Shown here: positions 24,273 to 37,235 of the stretch, one piece after another | How positions within the stretch are numbered: position 1 is the stretch's first letter | Layout: each line of letters begins with the position of its first letter | From: Tragulus kanchil | Taxonomy: Eukaryota > Chordata > Mammalia > Artiodactyla > Tragulidae | DNA length: 64,000 bases | Direction of reading: 5' to 3' | Assembly: GCA_022376925.1 (NCBI GenBank) | Contig: JAIOJX010000004.1 | Location: 121,793,123-121,857,122, forward strand | Notes under the pieces: generated by a model | Told to the model about the DNA's origin: nothing | Database searches by the model: none | What the model saw: only the letters and a program-made list of their open reading frames with translations | Program-made: the position numbers and the translations under genes

Positions 24273-24745
24273 CTGTTGTGTTTTTTATTTAATTTATTGT
24301 AATATAGTTGATTTACAATGCTGTGTTCATTTCAGATGTATAGCAAAGTTGATCAGTCATACATATCTATACATCTACTTTTTAGATTATTGCCCTATAT
24401 AGGCCATTACAGAGTATTGAATAGAGTTCCCTATACTATATAGTAGGTTATTATTAGTTGTATATTTCATTTATAGTGTGTGTATATGTTAATGGTGAGG
24501 GTCAGGGAAGCCTGGTGTGCTGCAGTTCATGGGGTCACAAAGAATCAGACACGACTTGGTGACTGAACAACAACATATCATCCCACTCTCTCAACATATA
24601 TCTCCTTTCCTTATCCTCTGGTAATCATAGCTTGTTCTTTATATCTGTAACTCTATATTTTGTAGATAAGTTTATTTGTACCTTTTAAGATTCCACATAT
24701 AAATAATATCATACATTTGTCTTCCTCTGTCCGACCTACAGATTG
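24273..24745 (-). mobile_element. Second copy of the antisense L1 with BovB tail
   Basis: Same composite as at 23165-23640, with a four-base shorter T run. It comes from D8. Confidence 0.8.
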
Positions 24746-24976
24746 TCCCATATGTTTTCTCTTGAAATTTCCTCCCTTACAAATTTCTGAGTTAGATGCT
24801 AATTGAAGACCTTTGAATCCTTTAGAGAAAAGTCTCTAAATAGGAAAAACCAATGTTAAGACTATTAAAACTTGAAAAAGCAAAGCTTTTTTGGGTATTG
24901 CAAATAGCAACAAAAATAAAAAATAATTTTCAGTCACATTTAACAGATGAAGCTCACTGATGATTTTAAAATCAAC

Positions 24977-27190
24977 AATGACTTTGTAATTGACATTTTA
25001 TCAAATTAAAATGTATTCTAGTTTACACATTCAGTTTTGTATACACTCTGAACATCATAGCATACATTATAAAATACATGTTAAATGTTGACTTCAGAGC
25101 TGTGTATAGGCAGAAAAATTTTCCTCAGAAATGTATATATAACTGAGGCAAAATGTTTCAAAATCTTACATGAAATTATTTTAATATTCTGCCAAACATT
25201 CAGGTAGAAACTTAGATTGTTGTGATTTTTTTCAGAGTATCTTAAAATAGGAGATAGCTGAAAAAACATCATCTAAACATTTATTTTCTGTGAAACTTTC
25301 TGCATGATCAGGCTTTATAAAACTTATATTCTGCAAGCATTTTGGACCCTTCAGTTCTCATCCTGATCAGTTATAAAAATTAATCCAACTGAAGGTGGCT
25401 TGAGAAGAGCAATAGTCTTCACTGAGGTTGAATAATGGATACTTAACACTATTAATTTACCTCCTATAAACTTTCAAATCCAACGTTACCACATCAATTT
25501 TTCCTCCCCAACTCTTCCCATTATTATAACACCCTTATTCTTTAAACGTGCTACAACACACAAAACTGGTAGAATCTGAACTTTATGCAAGATGAATAAT
25601 AGAATTACTCCCATAAAGCTCCAATTCATAAGCACTCCTATATGCCTGTCCTACTTTATGGTTCATCAACCTCACTTCCAGCCCCAGAATATGAGCAAGT
25701 CAGAGTTCCAATTCCTAGAAAAAGAAATTTGTATTTTATAGAACAAAAGCTATTCTTCTTCCACACACATCAAAATATTCTTCAGCAAATGCTTCAAAAG
25801 ATATTTCATGTGCATTTGAGTATATTATATATATACATATGTGAATAATTATATATATGAATATGTACATATTATACATTAATAATATATACAAAATACA
25901 TATATGAATAATATGATGGATTAGTTTCGGTGGCACTAGTGGTAAAGAATCCTCCTGAGAATGCAGAAGACTCTAGAGGTATGGGTTTGATCCCTTGGTT
26001 AGGAAGATCCTTTGGAAGACAAAATGGCAACCCACTCCAGTATTCTTACCTAAAAATGCCATAGGAAGGTCCTTTAGCATACATTATAAAATACATGTTT
26101 AAATGACTTTGTAATTGACATTTTATCAAATTAAAATGTATTCTAGTTTACACATTCAGTTTTGTATACACTCTGAACATCATAGCATACATTATAAAAT
26201 ACATGTTAAATGTTGACTTCAGAGCTGTGTATAGGCAGAAAAATTTTCCTCAGAAATGTATATATAACTGAGGCAAAATGTTTCAAAATCTTACATGAAA
26301 TTATTTTAATATTCTGCCAAACATTCAGGTAGAAACTTAGATTGTTGTGATTTTTTTCAGAGTATCTTAAAATAGGAGATAGCTGAAAAAACATCATCTA
26401 AACATTTATTTTCTGTGAAACTTTCTGCATGATCAGGCTTTATAAAACTTATATTCTGCAAGCATTTTGGACCCTTCAGTTCTCATCCTGATCAGTTATA
26501 AAAATTAATCCAACTGAAGGTGGCTTGAGAAGAGCAATAGTCTTCACTGAGGTTGAATAATGGATACTTAACACTATTAATTTACCTCCTATAAACTTTC
26601 AAATCCAACGTTACCACATCAATTTTTCCTCCCCAACTCTTCCCATTATTATAACACCCTTATTCTTTAAACGTGCTACAACACACAAAACTGGTAGAAT
26701 CTGAACTTTATGCAAGATGAATAATAGAATTACTCCCATAAAGCTCCAATTCATAAGCACTCCTATATGCCTGTCCTACTTTATGGTTCATCAACCTCAC
26801 TTCCAGCCCCAGAATATGAGCAAGTCAGAGTTCCAATTCCTAGAAAAAGAAATTTGTATTTTATAGAACAAAAGCTATTCTTCTTCCACACACATCAAAA
26901 TATTCTTCAGCAAATGCTTCAAAAGATATTTCATGTGCATTTGAGTATATTATATATATACATATGTGAATAATTATATATATGAATATGTACATATTAT
27001 ACATTAATAATATATACAAAATACATATATGAATAATATGATGGATTAGTTTCCCGGTGGCACTAGTGGTAAAGAATCCTCCTGAGAATGCAGAAGACTC
27101 TAGAGGTATGGGTTTGATCCCTGGGTTAGGAAGGTCCTTTGGAAGACAAAATGGCAACCCACTCCAGTATTCTTACCTAAAAAATGCCAT
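24977..27190. repeat. Tandem duplication D9 (period 1125)
   Basis: Copy 1 is 24977-26062 and copy 2 is 26102-27190. It overlaps D8, so about 280 bases occur three times. Copy 1 ends inside a Bov-tA SINE, with small errors in its last 150 bases. The spacer carries a 23-base echo (about 26075-26098) of sequence found at 25060 and 26185. Confidence 0.95.
25921..26062 (+). mobile_element. Bov-tA SINE, sense, cut by junction
   Basis: Same element as 27046-27260 but cut two thirds of the way through, after ctaaaaatgccat. It differs slightly from the full copy (missing bases in the head and around cccttggtta). Confidence 0.85.
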
Positions 27191-27260
27191 GGACAGAGGA
27201 GCCCAGTGGACTACAGTCCATGAAGTTGTAAAGAGTCAGACACAACTGACTGACTGAGAA
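27046..27260 (+). mobile_element. Bov-tA SINE, sense
   Basis: Near full length: cccggtggcactagtggtaa, gggtttgatccctgggttag, aatggcaacccactccagta, ggacagaggagcccagtgga, and tail agtcagacacaactgactga. The 3' end is present here and missing in the truncated copy at 25921. Confidence 0.9.
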
Positions 27261-27262
27261 CC

Positions 27263-29600
27263 ATGATGGATAAAGAATAATTGTCTTTGGTATTTAAATG
27301 TCACATCACTCACATATGGAGTTCAGAATAGAAAATATTTGTAATTCAATTTTTTAAAGGAGACTAGTTAAAGACTATCACGACAGCTCATTCATAAGCT
27401 TTTAATATCAAAATAATAGACCTTTTGCTACAGTCATCTAGTCTTTTCCCCAATAGGTTTAGTGAACTGCATATTTCTCTGAGATATTTTCTCTAGATAT
27501 TAAATCTGAACACAGATTTTCCCCATCTGAAAACTCCAAATTTTTAGATTTATGCCCATCACATGCTTGGTCTTCCACGAGTGATGATACTCTAGCCAAC
27601 AGTTATTTTGCATCTCATTCAACTGGATTTAGGTACTAAAGAAATCCACTTCTACCAGAGAAATGCTCTTCTCATACTGAAGTCAGAAGAGTTCTGTGCA
27701 GGTAACCGAGAAAAGCATAGGTACAGGCTTGCTTTGCACATCTCTTCAGAAGATAATAGTTCCAGGCCTCTTGTTGCTTGGTTCTTCTCCTCTGAAATTC
27801 CTGGATTGTGTTCCAGTTAAAGGCTAAGCTACCGCTCCCATAGCTGATGGCAAATGCAAGAACACCACAGCTGCTCAAAAACAAACCAGAGAATCATAAA
27901 CCAGCCGACAGAGCTCTCAATAGAATCCATTAGCTTGCAGATCCACATGTTACTTATTCCCACTTTAAAATACCAATACAAAAAGTTATGCAATGGGAAA
28001 CCATAGCACATGTAACTTGAAGTTTTGAAAGGTGCACGAATGATAGCAATACGTGAAGTCAACATAGGAAATATAAGTTTGGATTTACATCAATCTTGGA
28101 GAGCTTTTGGAACCACAGATCTTACTTTGATGTTCATAGATACTTCAATCAGCATAAGTAGCAGTTGTAGAGTAGAGAAACTTAGTCGGGTATTTTCTCA
28201 AGGGAGTTTTTCTTTCCTTTGAGGAATTCTTTTCAATGTATTTAATTATATATCTCTTTTTTAGCAAAGTGTTTTAGAATGTAAGAATTTACTAAAGTAG
28301 TAAGTAATCTACTGGGAACCACCCCAAATTGCAAACTTAGCTGTTGTCTTCAAAACCACATGTCTTTAAATCCCTTGATTGTTAACTTTTATCCCAAAGA
28401 GAAGAAGTCTTAACTTTCATTGACTTTCACTAGGTAATATCTGGACTATTTTGAGTTATATTTCCCTCTACCTTGACAACTCAACTGACCTGTTACACGT
28501 ATAATATACTATACATAAAAGAAATTCCAAAGCATTAAATACATTTTATTAAAAATCACAAGAGAATATATCTAAAAACAGAGTCAGATAGGATAAAAAT
28601 TACATAAAAATAATTTTAAGAAAGCCAGATGTAATGTTACAATGCTATCATTTCTATTCAAAAGGAAAAGGAAAAAAACCATTTCACAAGCCTAGACTAG
28701 TTGTCTACCTCAGATGTATCATGGTCATCCACACAGCAACTTTCTTTGGAATTAAACTTTAGAACTACTTGTTTACACAAGAAAACTCATCTCAGATGTA
28801 GCATCTGTTTCTCACTAAGACTTAGCTTTCACCTAATCTCCAAATGGACTGAGTGAGGTTCAAGAATGTGAGGTGACTCGCTCAAGATCATACGGTAGAT
28901 CCAGGGCAAGCAGCTGCTCTCTTGTGAGTAGAAGATGGATATCTTGGCACAAAACTCCACTGATGCATCTCTCAAGCCTGTGGCACACTTATATTACTTG
29001 GAAACTTTAGTTTATTGAGTGAATCACTTGGCATCTTTATAGATTTTAAGTGTATCAGAAGGAAAAGAAGAGTGTCATGAAATCTGAATGTGTTTACTAA
29101 GTCTTCTTCATTAAATTGTATCTTAACTTCAAAAGTAGCCTAACCCCCAAATATTTGAGTTTTAGGCCCACAAGAATGTAGTAAAGTGAAAAATATATAT
29201 GAAATACATTAAAAGATTAAAAACTATAGCAAAAACCTGTTTACATAGCCATATGTATTTATTCTATAGGTAACATCTTACTGTCTTTATATATGATAAA
29301 ATACTACTTATAAGTACTAATTTTTGCTTGGACAATTCATTGCTTTTACAGTACTCATCGCAAAGGACCCCAATAATATTTAAGTTTACAATAAATCTTA
29401 ATTATATTTCAAGGAAATTAACTTTGCCATAAGTCTAAATATGCTCAGCGGAAACAAAGTGAAAACTCTTACAATTTATCACTATATGAATTTTGATTAT
29501 TTCCTAAAATATGCCTGCATATTTCAACATTTTTATTTTAATCATCTTCTTTAGTTAATTTTACATGTATAGAATTGTTTTAACCCTTTTCTAATCTACA
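27263..29600. other. Single-copy sequence, no gene assigned
   Basis: About 2.3 kb outside the duplications. A part near 28840-28925 (aggttcaagaatgtgaggtg, actcgctcaagatcatacgg) resembles a MIR. Minus-strand frames at 27672-28065 are hydrophobic and overlapping, but I could match them to no family. I see no splice-site pattern convincing enough to call an exon. Confidence 0.4.
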
Positions 29601-29609
29601 ATGAATTTC

Positions 29610-29716
29610 TGCTCAGTCACTCAGTTGTGTCCAACTCTTTGTCCACTGAGTCAGTGATACCATCCAACCATCGTGTCCTGTTGTCCCCTTCTTCTGCCCT
29701 CAATCTTTCCCCAATC
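29610..29716 (-). mobile_element. BovB LINE fragment, antisense
   Basis: Antisense BovB words from the end of its coding region: gctcagtcactcagttgtgt, ccatccaaccatcgtgtcct, gttgtccccttcttctgccc. Separate from the next fragment, with which it overlaps in consensus position. Confidence 0.75.
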
Positions 29717-29772
29717 AGTATCTGTAATATCTTTTGTATCTGTTTTTGTAAGAGTACTTCACATTAAATAAC

Positions 29773-29778
29773 ATGTGT

Positions 29779-29818
<40 letters not shown>
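29773..29818. repeat. (GT)n microsatellite
   Basis: About 22 GT units with one AT interruption. Confidence 0.95.
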
Positions 29819-29820
<2 letters not shown>

Positions 29821-29916
29821 AGAGATTACTCTCAGGTTATTTTTCTATACAGTCAAAGATGACTGTAATTCTCTAAGACTGACTTCAGTTAAGTTCTTGA
29901 ACACCAGAATCAGAAC

Positions 29917-30295
29917 GTCAGGCTTCCCTGTCCTTCACCATCTCCCGGAGCTTGTTCAAACTCATATCCATTGACTCAATGATGCCAGTCAACCATTTTG
30001 TCCTATGTCACCCCTTTTCTCCTTCTCCTTTCCCAACATCAGGCTCTTTTCCAATGAGTCATCTCTTTGCATCAGGTGGCCAAAGTATTAGAGCTTCAGC
30101 TTCAGTATCATTCCTTCCAATGAATATTCAGGGTTGATTTCCTTAGGACTGACTGGTTTTATCTCCTTGCAGTGCAAGAGCTTTCTCCACCACCATAGTT
30201 TAAAGGCATCAATTCTTTGGTACTCAGCCTTCTTTATGAATCAGCTCTCACATTCATACAAGACTACTAGGAAAATCAGACCTTTGATTATTACT
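29917..30295 (-). mobile_element. BovB LINE fragment, C-terminal coding part, antisense
   Basis: Antisense of the region encoding the C-terminal end of the BovB polyprotein: caggcttccctgtccttcac, atgatgccagtcaaccattt, cttttccaatgagtcatctc, ggtggccaaagtattagagc, catcaattctttggtactca. Point changes and indels have broken the frame, so it is a dead copy. Confidence 0.88.
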
Positions 30296-30306
30296 AACTC
30301 AGTAGT

Positions 30307-32483
30307 TCCAAATTCTGAGTTTGAAACTAAAATGTTCTCTTCTAAAGCCACCAATGAGTATCACATAATTCTTCAGACACTCCAACCAAAGAGCTGCTTA
30401 AATTACCTCCTACTTCATTTTAAATAAAAAATAAACGGACTAGTCACATGTTAACACTAGGGAAGCATAATACATAAGATACATGAAAGTCCTCTATTAC
30501 CTTTGTAACTTTTCTGTAGATATAAAAATTTCCCCAAATAAAAAGTTTAAATAAAAAGAAGAATGCTTTACATCACTTTTAAGAAGAATGAAGTAATGGT
30601 CAAGATTGAAACAGAAAATCAGGTTCTGAGGTAGAAAAAGATATGGAATTCTTTGGAGTAACTTTATGGTTTTTTCACAAATGTTACAAACTTGTAACTA
30701 TTTCTCCTCCTCTTCTTACTGTTCTCTGAAATGTTGATTTATTAAAATGGTCAAAATGTCTGTAATAATACCAAATATCAAAAGGGGGTCATAATACTGA
30801 AAGTATGTCCAAATCTAGTTATAGTAATGATTTGTCATGAATGTTCTATTACCTCATAGTGACAAACATCTGATACCAACAATCTTTTGATAAATCAGTC
30901 AGCACTCTCCAGTGCTGAGTTATAAAGTTACAAACTTATAACGCATTGCCCTATGCTGGGAGCGCTAATACTGCAGCAAGGAGAGCTGGAGGCAACACAT
31001 AATGAGAAACTATAATCCCGTAATTCTGTGCCCCTGATGAGTATTTGGGAAAGTTCCAAAAGTGGGTTTTCTTTAAATGCAATGGTCTCAAATCTTATAT
31101 TTGATAGCATTGTGTACTTTGAACAATGCCTCATATAGTTTTTCATCCAAGCCTCATCAGAAGCTTTTAAAGCTAAATGGGCAACTCTGTCATTCCTATG
31201 TTACTGATGAGAATAACACCCAGTCTCATTTGAAGCAAAGAGGGCTTAATTCATGTCATATGAACCACATCTGTCCCGATTCTACCATTTCAACTTTTGC
31301 AGGTGGGAGTTTTACCAGACTACTTCTGTAAAGATTCCATTCTTTCTGGATATTAAGGTGAATGTCCAGTGTAGTTCTTTACCCTTGCCCTTTATCCAAA
31401 TTCTGAGTTTGAAACTAAAATGTTCTCTTCTAAAGCCACCAATGAGTATCACATAATTCTTCAGACACTCCAACCAAAGAGCTGCTTAAATTACCTCCTA
31501 CTTCATTTTAAATAAAAAATAAACGGACTAGTCACATGTTAACACTAGGGAAGCATAATACATAAGATACATGAAAGTCCTCTATTACCTTTGTAACTTT
31601 TCTGTAGATATAAAAATTTCCCCAAATAAAAAGTTTAAATAAAAAGAAGAATGCTTTACATCACTTTTAAGAAGAATGAAGTAATGGTCAAGATTGAAAC
31701 AGAAAATCAGGTTCTGAGGTAGAAAAAGATATGGAATTCTTTGGAGTAACTTTATGGTTTTTTCACAAATGTTACAAACTTGTAACTATTTCTCCTCCTC
31801 TTCTTACTGTTCTCTGAAATGTTGATTTATTAAAATGGTCAAAATGTCTGTAATAATACCAAATATCAAAAGGGGGTCATAATACTGAAAGTATGTCCAA
31901 ATCTAGTTATAGTAATGATTTGTCATGAATGTTCTATTACCTCATAGTGACAAACATCTGATACCAACAATCTTTTGATAAATCAGTCAGCACTCTCCAG
32001 TGCTGAGTTATAAAGTTACAAACTTATAACGCATTGCCCTATGCTGGGAGCGCTAATACTGCAGCAAGGAGAGCTGGAGGCAACACATAATGAGAAACTA
32101 TAATCCCGTAATTCTGTGCCCCTGATGAGTATTTGGGAAAGTTCCAAAAGTGGGTTTTCTTTAAATGCAATGGTCTCAAATCTTATATTTGATAGCATTG
32201 TGTACTTTGAACAATGCCTCATATAGTTTTTCATCCAAGCCTCATCAGAAGCTTTTAAAGCTAAATGGGCAACTCTGTCATTCCTATGTTACTGATGAGA
32301 ATAACACCCAGTCTCATTTGAAGCAAAGAGGGCTTAATTCATGTCATATGAACCACATCTGTCCCGATTCTACCATTTCAACTTTTGCAGGTGGGAGTTT
32401 TACCAGACTACTTCTGTAAAGATTCCATTCTTTCTGGATATTAAGGTGAATGTCCAGTGTATTTCTTTCCCCTTGCCCTTTAT
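30307..32483. repeat. Tandem duplication D10 (period 1088)
   Basis: Copy 1 is 30307-31395 and copy 2 is 31395-32483, exactly abutting. The only differences seen are two bases in the last 30 of copy 1 (around 31374 and 31381). No element or gene is recognised inside the unit. Confidence 0.95.
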
Positions 32484-32880
32484 TCTGTTCTCACCCATTC
32501 CTCAAAACAAGTAAACACTGTTAGTTACTCTAGTTTTAAGTCCTTTCCCAGGATAAGAGGTTCATTTTTGAAAATAAATGATTTTCCTAGAGTTGAAAGG
32601 CCTACAAATAAATCAGGTACATTTTGGAAATCAATTTACAAACATTCATCACTTTTCAGTGTACTAAAGGAAGCTTGCTCACGAAAAAATAGAAAGTGCT
32701 TCATAGTAATATATTGGTTGGTATTTCTTATATCCCAGGTATTATGCTCAGTCCTAGAGATAAAAAGATACACAATACATAGAATATTCACTAAAGGTGT
32801 TCCTAGTCCAATGCAGGTGGGAATATGGATAATTATAATGCAATATGAGAATTACAATTATATATGTATGCCCAGGACTT

Positions 32881-33095
32881 TAGGGGCTTCCTGGATGGCA
32901 CTAGTGGTAAAGAACCTGTCTGCCAATGCAAGAGATATAACACAGGTTCGAACCCTGCGTCAGAAAAATCCCTTGGAGTAGAGCATAGCAACCCACTCCA
33001 GTATTCTTGCCTGAAGAATCCCATAGACCAAGGAGTCTGGAGGGCTATAGTCCATAGGGTCGCATAGAATTGGAGATGACTGAAGCGACTCAGCA
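32881..33095 (+). mobile_element. Bov-tA SINE, sense
   Basis: Full-length layout: ggcttcctggatggcactag, ggttcgaaccctgcgtcaga, catagcaacccactccagta, and a tail gatgactgaagcgactcag. The target duplication is ccaggactt (32872-32880) and ccaggacctt (33096-33105), one mismatch. A long forward open frame at 32457-32981 runs from D10 sequence into this SINE and is not a gene. Confidence 0.92.
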
Positions 33096-33105
33096 CCAGG
33101 ACCTT

Positions 33106-35960
33106 GAGAAAAACTTACAAGGAGTTCCTAAAGTAGAGGACTGGAGAGGAGTATTTTAGGTTGAGTTGGAAGCAGACACAACGATTTGGAAGTTTGTATG
33201 TAACTCCTCAAGAAATTAATAGCAATTTATAATGATTAATTATTAAAGAGGGCATTGAGGAACTGGAGAGGAATGATGTTATTGATGAGTGGTTTTGCAT
33301 GGCAGGCTAAGGATCACAGGCTTTATTCTGAAAATGAGGAGCCATAGAAGGATTTTAAGCAAGAAAGATGCAATAAAATATATTACTAAATATCTGACGA
33401 TCACTGTAGCTGATATGGAGAGAATATAGACACAGAGGAAGAGTGGAGTCAGAAATAAGCAAGAACATGACAGCTGCCAAGAACACACTGATGAGAAGAA
33501 TAAATTTGTTTATTCTTTAATTTTATTTATTATTTAAACTTGTTTATTCAGCCGTCATTAACTTGACCAGGTCATGATGGTTGGTCTCGAGAAAAGTTGA
33601 AGGATTCAAATTGATCAAGGAAGTCAATACAATTCAGTGGACAACTCGTGTGAGCCGAGTGCATATGGTAATAGAGAGGTCAAGCAGGCCTCCCAAGTTG
33701 GTAGTTTAGGTAACTGTTCACTGACAAGAGGAAAAGGAAGATTGCCAAGAAGTCAACCTTGAAGAGATTTTAAGGAAGTTAGGGTGAACAGGTATAGAAT
33801 ATAAGCTGTCTGGTTTGAAATGCATTGTTAGAGGCACCTATGGATCTGCTGTGAGTAGGAAACTCAGAAAAGATGACTGTGATAGCAATATTTGGGAATT
33901 ATTTGCCCAAGAGTATTCAAGTTTCTGAAAACTTCGAAGTTCAGGGCTGAGGTTTTAGAGAGGTTTAGAGAGTTTAAGTAATGGATTTACTCCTACTCAA
34001 CTACCAAAGCCTCAGTTTTTCTATCTATTATTATCTATTACATACTATTATTGCAAATATAGATAAAAAGAGGTGTAAAGTAACAAGCATGATACTTAAA
34101 ATAAAAATGGAGCATAACTGTGCACTATCTTTCAAGAATGCTCAAAGCAAGTCTTCTCCTAAACTAACATATTTGATAAAGGATTTTTAATAAGGGAGGG
34201 GACTATGTATCTCCCAATTAAATTGTTTTATAATTTTGTATATTTATATGATTCACCAAGCTTTTTAAAAAGCAGATTATACTGTTTTCTGACAATATAA
34301 TTTAAATTACTTTTGAAATTCAATATGCAAATAGAAAAACTTTCATTGCAAATGAAACCCTCTCACTTTAGATAAAGTTAATATTTTGTGCTATTATGAA
34401 CTATAATGACTTTTTGTCACTTGTGTATAGTAAAAGTTAAGGTTACTAAAAAACAACTGTAGAGTAATCTTAAATTTCAATTGCCTAATTTTAACTTTTG
34501 TTTGTAATTTCCCATTTTTAAAAAGATAGGGATAACAGTCAAAAAATTTCCGCTGGATTTAATAAGTTCCTATTCTAAACTGGAAAAGGATAAAACTTCT
34601 TCCCATCCTACTTGTGAGTCCCTCCCTAAGAATTCCCTTTGGTCATTCCTCCAGTTACTGTTCATTGGAAGGAAATTGGAAGCTCTGGTGACATTAAAAA
34701 AATAATAATAATAAAACAGCTCTTTGTGCCACGATTTAAGAGGTCTGTGTACAGCACAATTGGAACTTCTCAACTTCAGAACATAAATTTTTAGTACTTG
34801 CTCTGAAATCCAGCAAAAGAAATATTTGAATTTTGCTTGGTTTAATCCTATTAGCATTCATAAGTTGTTTTCATTACAGCTGTTTTCAAAAAGTGTGCCC
34901 ATGAGGTGTATGATATGCATTTAAACATTTAAAGATTTTGAACTAATGTTGTGAAATAGTTTTCAAATCTAATTAAATGGGATATAATAGAATAGAAAAT
35001 ATCAGACTGTACCTACTATGAAAAAGGTAAATACTATCTTGTAAGACCTTTTACTTTTATATCATGAGATATAAGTATGCATATTTCCATGTTGGTGCTT
35101 GTGTGTCTATTATATGTGTGCTAATTGCAGTAAAAAGTTTGAAAGCCATAGCATTGTGAATTATACATTATGAAATAAACTAGAAAAGACAAAATACTCC
35201 CTTGAAAAATTCTTCCTTGCAAAATCAGCCCTATGTTGCTTTCAAATTGTCTCAAAATTCACTTTTAAAATAGAACTTTCCCTTGCTTGGATATAATGTT
35301 ATACAGTCTATGCACAGTGTATGAATAATGATGATGATGATGAAGACAATCATGATAACTCTGTTTACATATTTTGAAAAGATTTCAGACCAGTTATTTA
35401 ATTTGATTTCATTTACTTCTCAGCAATAGTGCAAGACTTACAGCAGCAGTAGTAGCTCTGTTTACACTGAGTCTCAGAGAGATCAAATGGTAGGCCTCAG
35501 GTAACTACATGGCCTCATGCACAGGCCTCAGAAAAGCTACATGCTAAGCCCAGTTATTTAAATTTCAATGACACTTTTTCCTGCAGCTTCACCCTACACA
35601 ACTGCCATTAGTTTGTTACTATTTATCTCATGAGTCTTTGCCATCTGTTTTGTGTTTAAGGCTGTGCCTATAGAAGATTCTAAATTATCTTTTAAAAAGG
35701 TAAAAAGGAGAGAGTGTGGTCTGAAGTGGTGTCTCCTGAGGCAGCTTCCGATACAGCCAGGTGAAATGAGGCAGGTAATATCCCCTGAATTTTCAGTCTT
35801 CTGAATGGAGGTTGGGAACCATATGATCTATATAGATCTAAAACAATTTGCATTAAAACTCCTTGGGTATAATACTTAAATGACAGATTGTAAAAGTACC
35901 ACATTGAATGGTCTTATACGTGAATTGTATTTGTTAAATTATATTTGTCTGGGAATCATT
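33106..35960. other. Single-copy sequence, no gene seen
   Basis: Nearly 3 kb outside the duplications. A stretch at 33250-33430 (gaggagccatagaaggattt, taagcaagaaagatgcaata) has the style of an old mammalian interspersed repeat that I cannot name. A similar stretch is at 62100-62400. Short AAT (about 34698) and GAT (35325-35346) runs occur. A weak MIR-like piece may lie at 35370-35500. Confidence 0.4.
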
Positions 35961-35964
35961 GCAT

Positions 35965-36552
35965 TTTATTAGAACTTTGGAAGAACTGATGCTGAAGCTG
36001 AAGCTCCAATAACTTCAGCCACCTAATGTGAAGAGCTGACTCACTGGAAAAAGACCATGATGTTGGGAAAGACTGAGGGCAAGAGGGGGCTTCCCTGGTG
36101 GTCCAGTGCATAAGGACACTGCCTTGCAGTACCAGGGGAGCTGGTTCGATCCCTGGCCTAGGGAGATCCTACATGCCATGGAACGGCTGGATCGATGTGT
36201 CCAACTACCGAGCCAGAGCTCTGGAGAACATGCACACAGAGCCCATGCTCTGCAAGGAGAGAGGCCACTGCAATGAGAGGCCCACACAGGCCAAAGAACA
36301 AAGATAAATAAATAAAAGATCAATAGAAGTGGCCAAAAAAAAAAAAAGATTGAGGGCAGGAAGAGATGGGGGTGACAGAGGATGAAATGGTTGGATGGCA
36401 TCACCAACTCAATGGATGTGAGTTTGAAGCAACTCCAGAAGATAGTGAAGGATTAGGGAAACCTGGCATGCTGCAGTCCATGGGGTCGTAATGAGATGAC
36501 TTTCTACAACCCTTAGTCAGACATGACTGAGCAACTGAACAACAGCAATGAG
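35965..36552 (+). mobile_element. BovB LINE fragment, sense, split by a CHR SINE
   Basis: The left part (35965-36085) and right part (36347-36552) are consecutive in BovB: gaactgatgctgaagctgaa, ctgactcactggaaaaagac, then gacagaggatgaaatggttg, gatggcatcaccaactcaat, catgctgcagtccatggggt. They encode the C-terminal end of the BovB polyprotein, but the frame is broken. The interruption is the CHR SINE at 36086-36346. Confidence 0.9.
36086..36346 (+). mobile_element. CHR-type SINE inserted in BovB
   Basis: Head gggcttccctggtggtccag, B-box-like ggttcgatccctgg, body gagatcctacatgccatgga, then gagaggccactgcaatgaga and an A-rich tail. The target duplication is imperfect: aagactgagggcaag on the left (36069-36083) and aagattgagggcagg on the right (36346-36360). 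Both halves match the BovB sequence expected at that point. Confidence 0.9.
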
Positions 36553-36962
36553 GTTTTCTACAGAGTTCACGTACCATCTGTTCAGTCTCTGTGTCTGTGG
36601 AGCTTTCCTCTTTTCACTTTTAACAATGCTTGGATTATTATTTCTTTATCATTCTTGCTATAAGTATAATTTATCTATATATTTAAAGCACTAACTCTTG
36701 ATTATTATTTTGGTACTTTTCACTTCACTAAAATTGTCTATAGTTTTCTTAGTTTGATATATTTTGGGTTGAGAGATTTTCTCTTGGTTCTTAAACTTAA
36801 GAACAGTTATTAAATTTAGAAATATTTTCTTCTCTACATGTGCTTTTTGAGGCTATAAATTACTCTCTAAGCACTCTTTTGCTTGTTCCTATAACTTTTG
36901 ATATTGTTGTTCCCTTCTAAGTATCCACTGAAAGATGAACCATTTACGACTATGCTTATTGG

Positions 36963-36964
<2 letters not shown>

Positions 36965-36995
<31 letters not shown>
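36965..36995. repeat. (AC)n microsatellite
   Basis: About 15 AC units. It is repeated with equal length at 38127-38157 by D11. Confidence 0.95.
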
Positions 36996-36998
<3 letters not shown>

Positions 36999-37039
36999 TT
37001 TTATATAATTCTAAAGTTATTTTATCCTTTGTAATCAAC

Positions 37040-37235
37040 AAATCTTTGAGACTAGGTCAAACTTTTCATTCACTAGTTTTAGCATCCACTGATGTTTTGT
37101 GACTGAATTGTTAGTATGATGGCTGCCAAATGATTCTTAATTTCATCATTCCACCTACAGTTAAGATTTGCATTCTATTGTAACAAAGAGCTTCCTTCTG
37201 CCCATTTATTTATGAATTTGTTTATTCATATCCAT
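37040..37235 (-). mobile_element. Old L1M-type 3' UTR fragment, antisense
   Basis: Antisense words typical of old L1 3' UTRs: tttgagactaggtcaaactt, cactagttttagcatccact, tgatggctgccaaatgattc, cattctattgtaacaaagag. Noncoding. It is repeated at about 38202-38400. Confidence 0.65.

Larger units (their letters stand above)
23107..25258. repeat. Tandem duplication D8 (period about 1105-1109)
   Basis: Copy 1 is 23107-24149 and copy 2 is 24216-25258. Copy 2 lacks four T in a run near 24378, and single differences cluster in the last 150 bases of copy 1. The spacer 24150-24215 looks like a degraded version of sequence found after copy 2 (25259-25340), as if copy 1 ran into a low-quality contig end. 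Confidence 0.95.

Noticed and set aside
27672..28065. Two overlapping hydrophobic minus-strand frames, considered as a membrane-protein pseudogene
   Set aside because: No family could be recognised, the frames overlap in different registers and nothing like an exon boundary supports them.
32457..32981. 174-codon plus-strand open frame, the longest one lying mostly in non-repeat sequence
   Set aside because: It runs out of duplication D10 sequence into a Bov-tA SINE, resembles no protein family and has no splice or start context.
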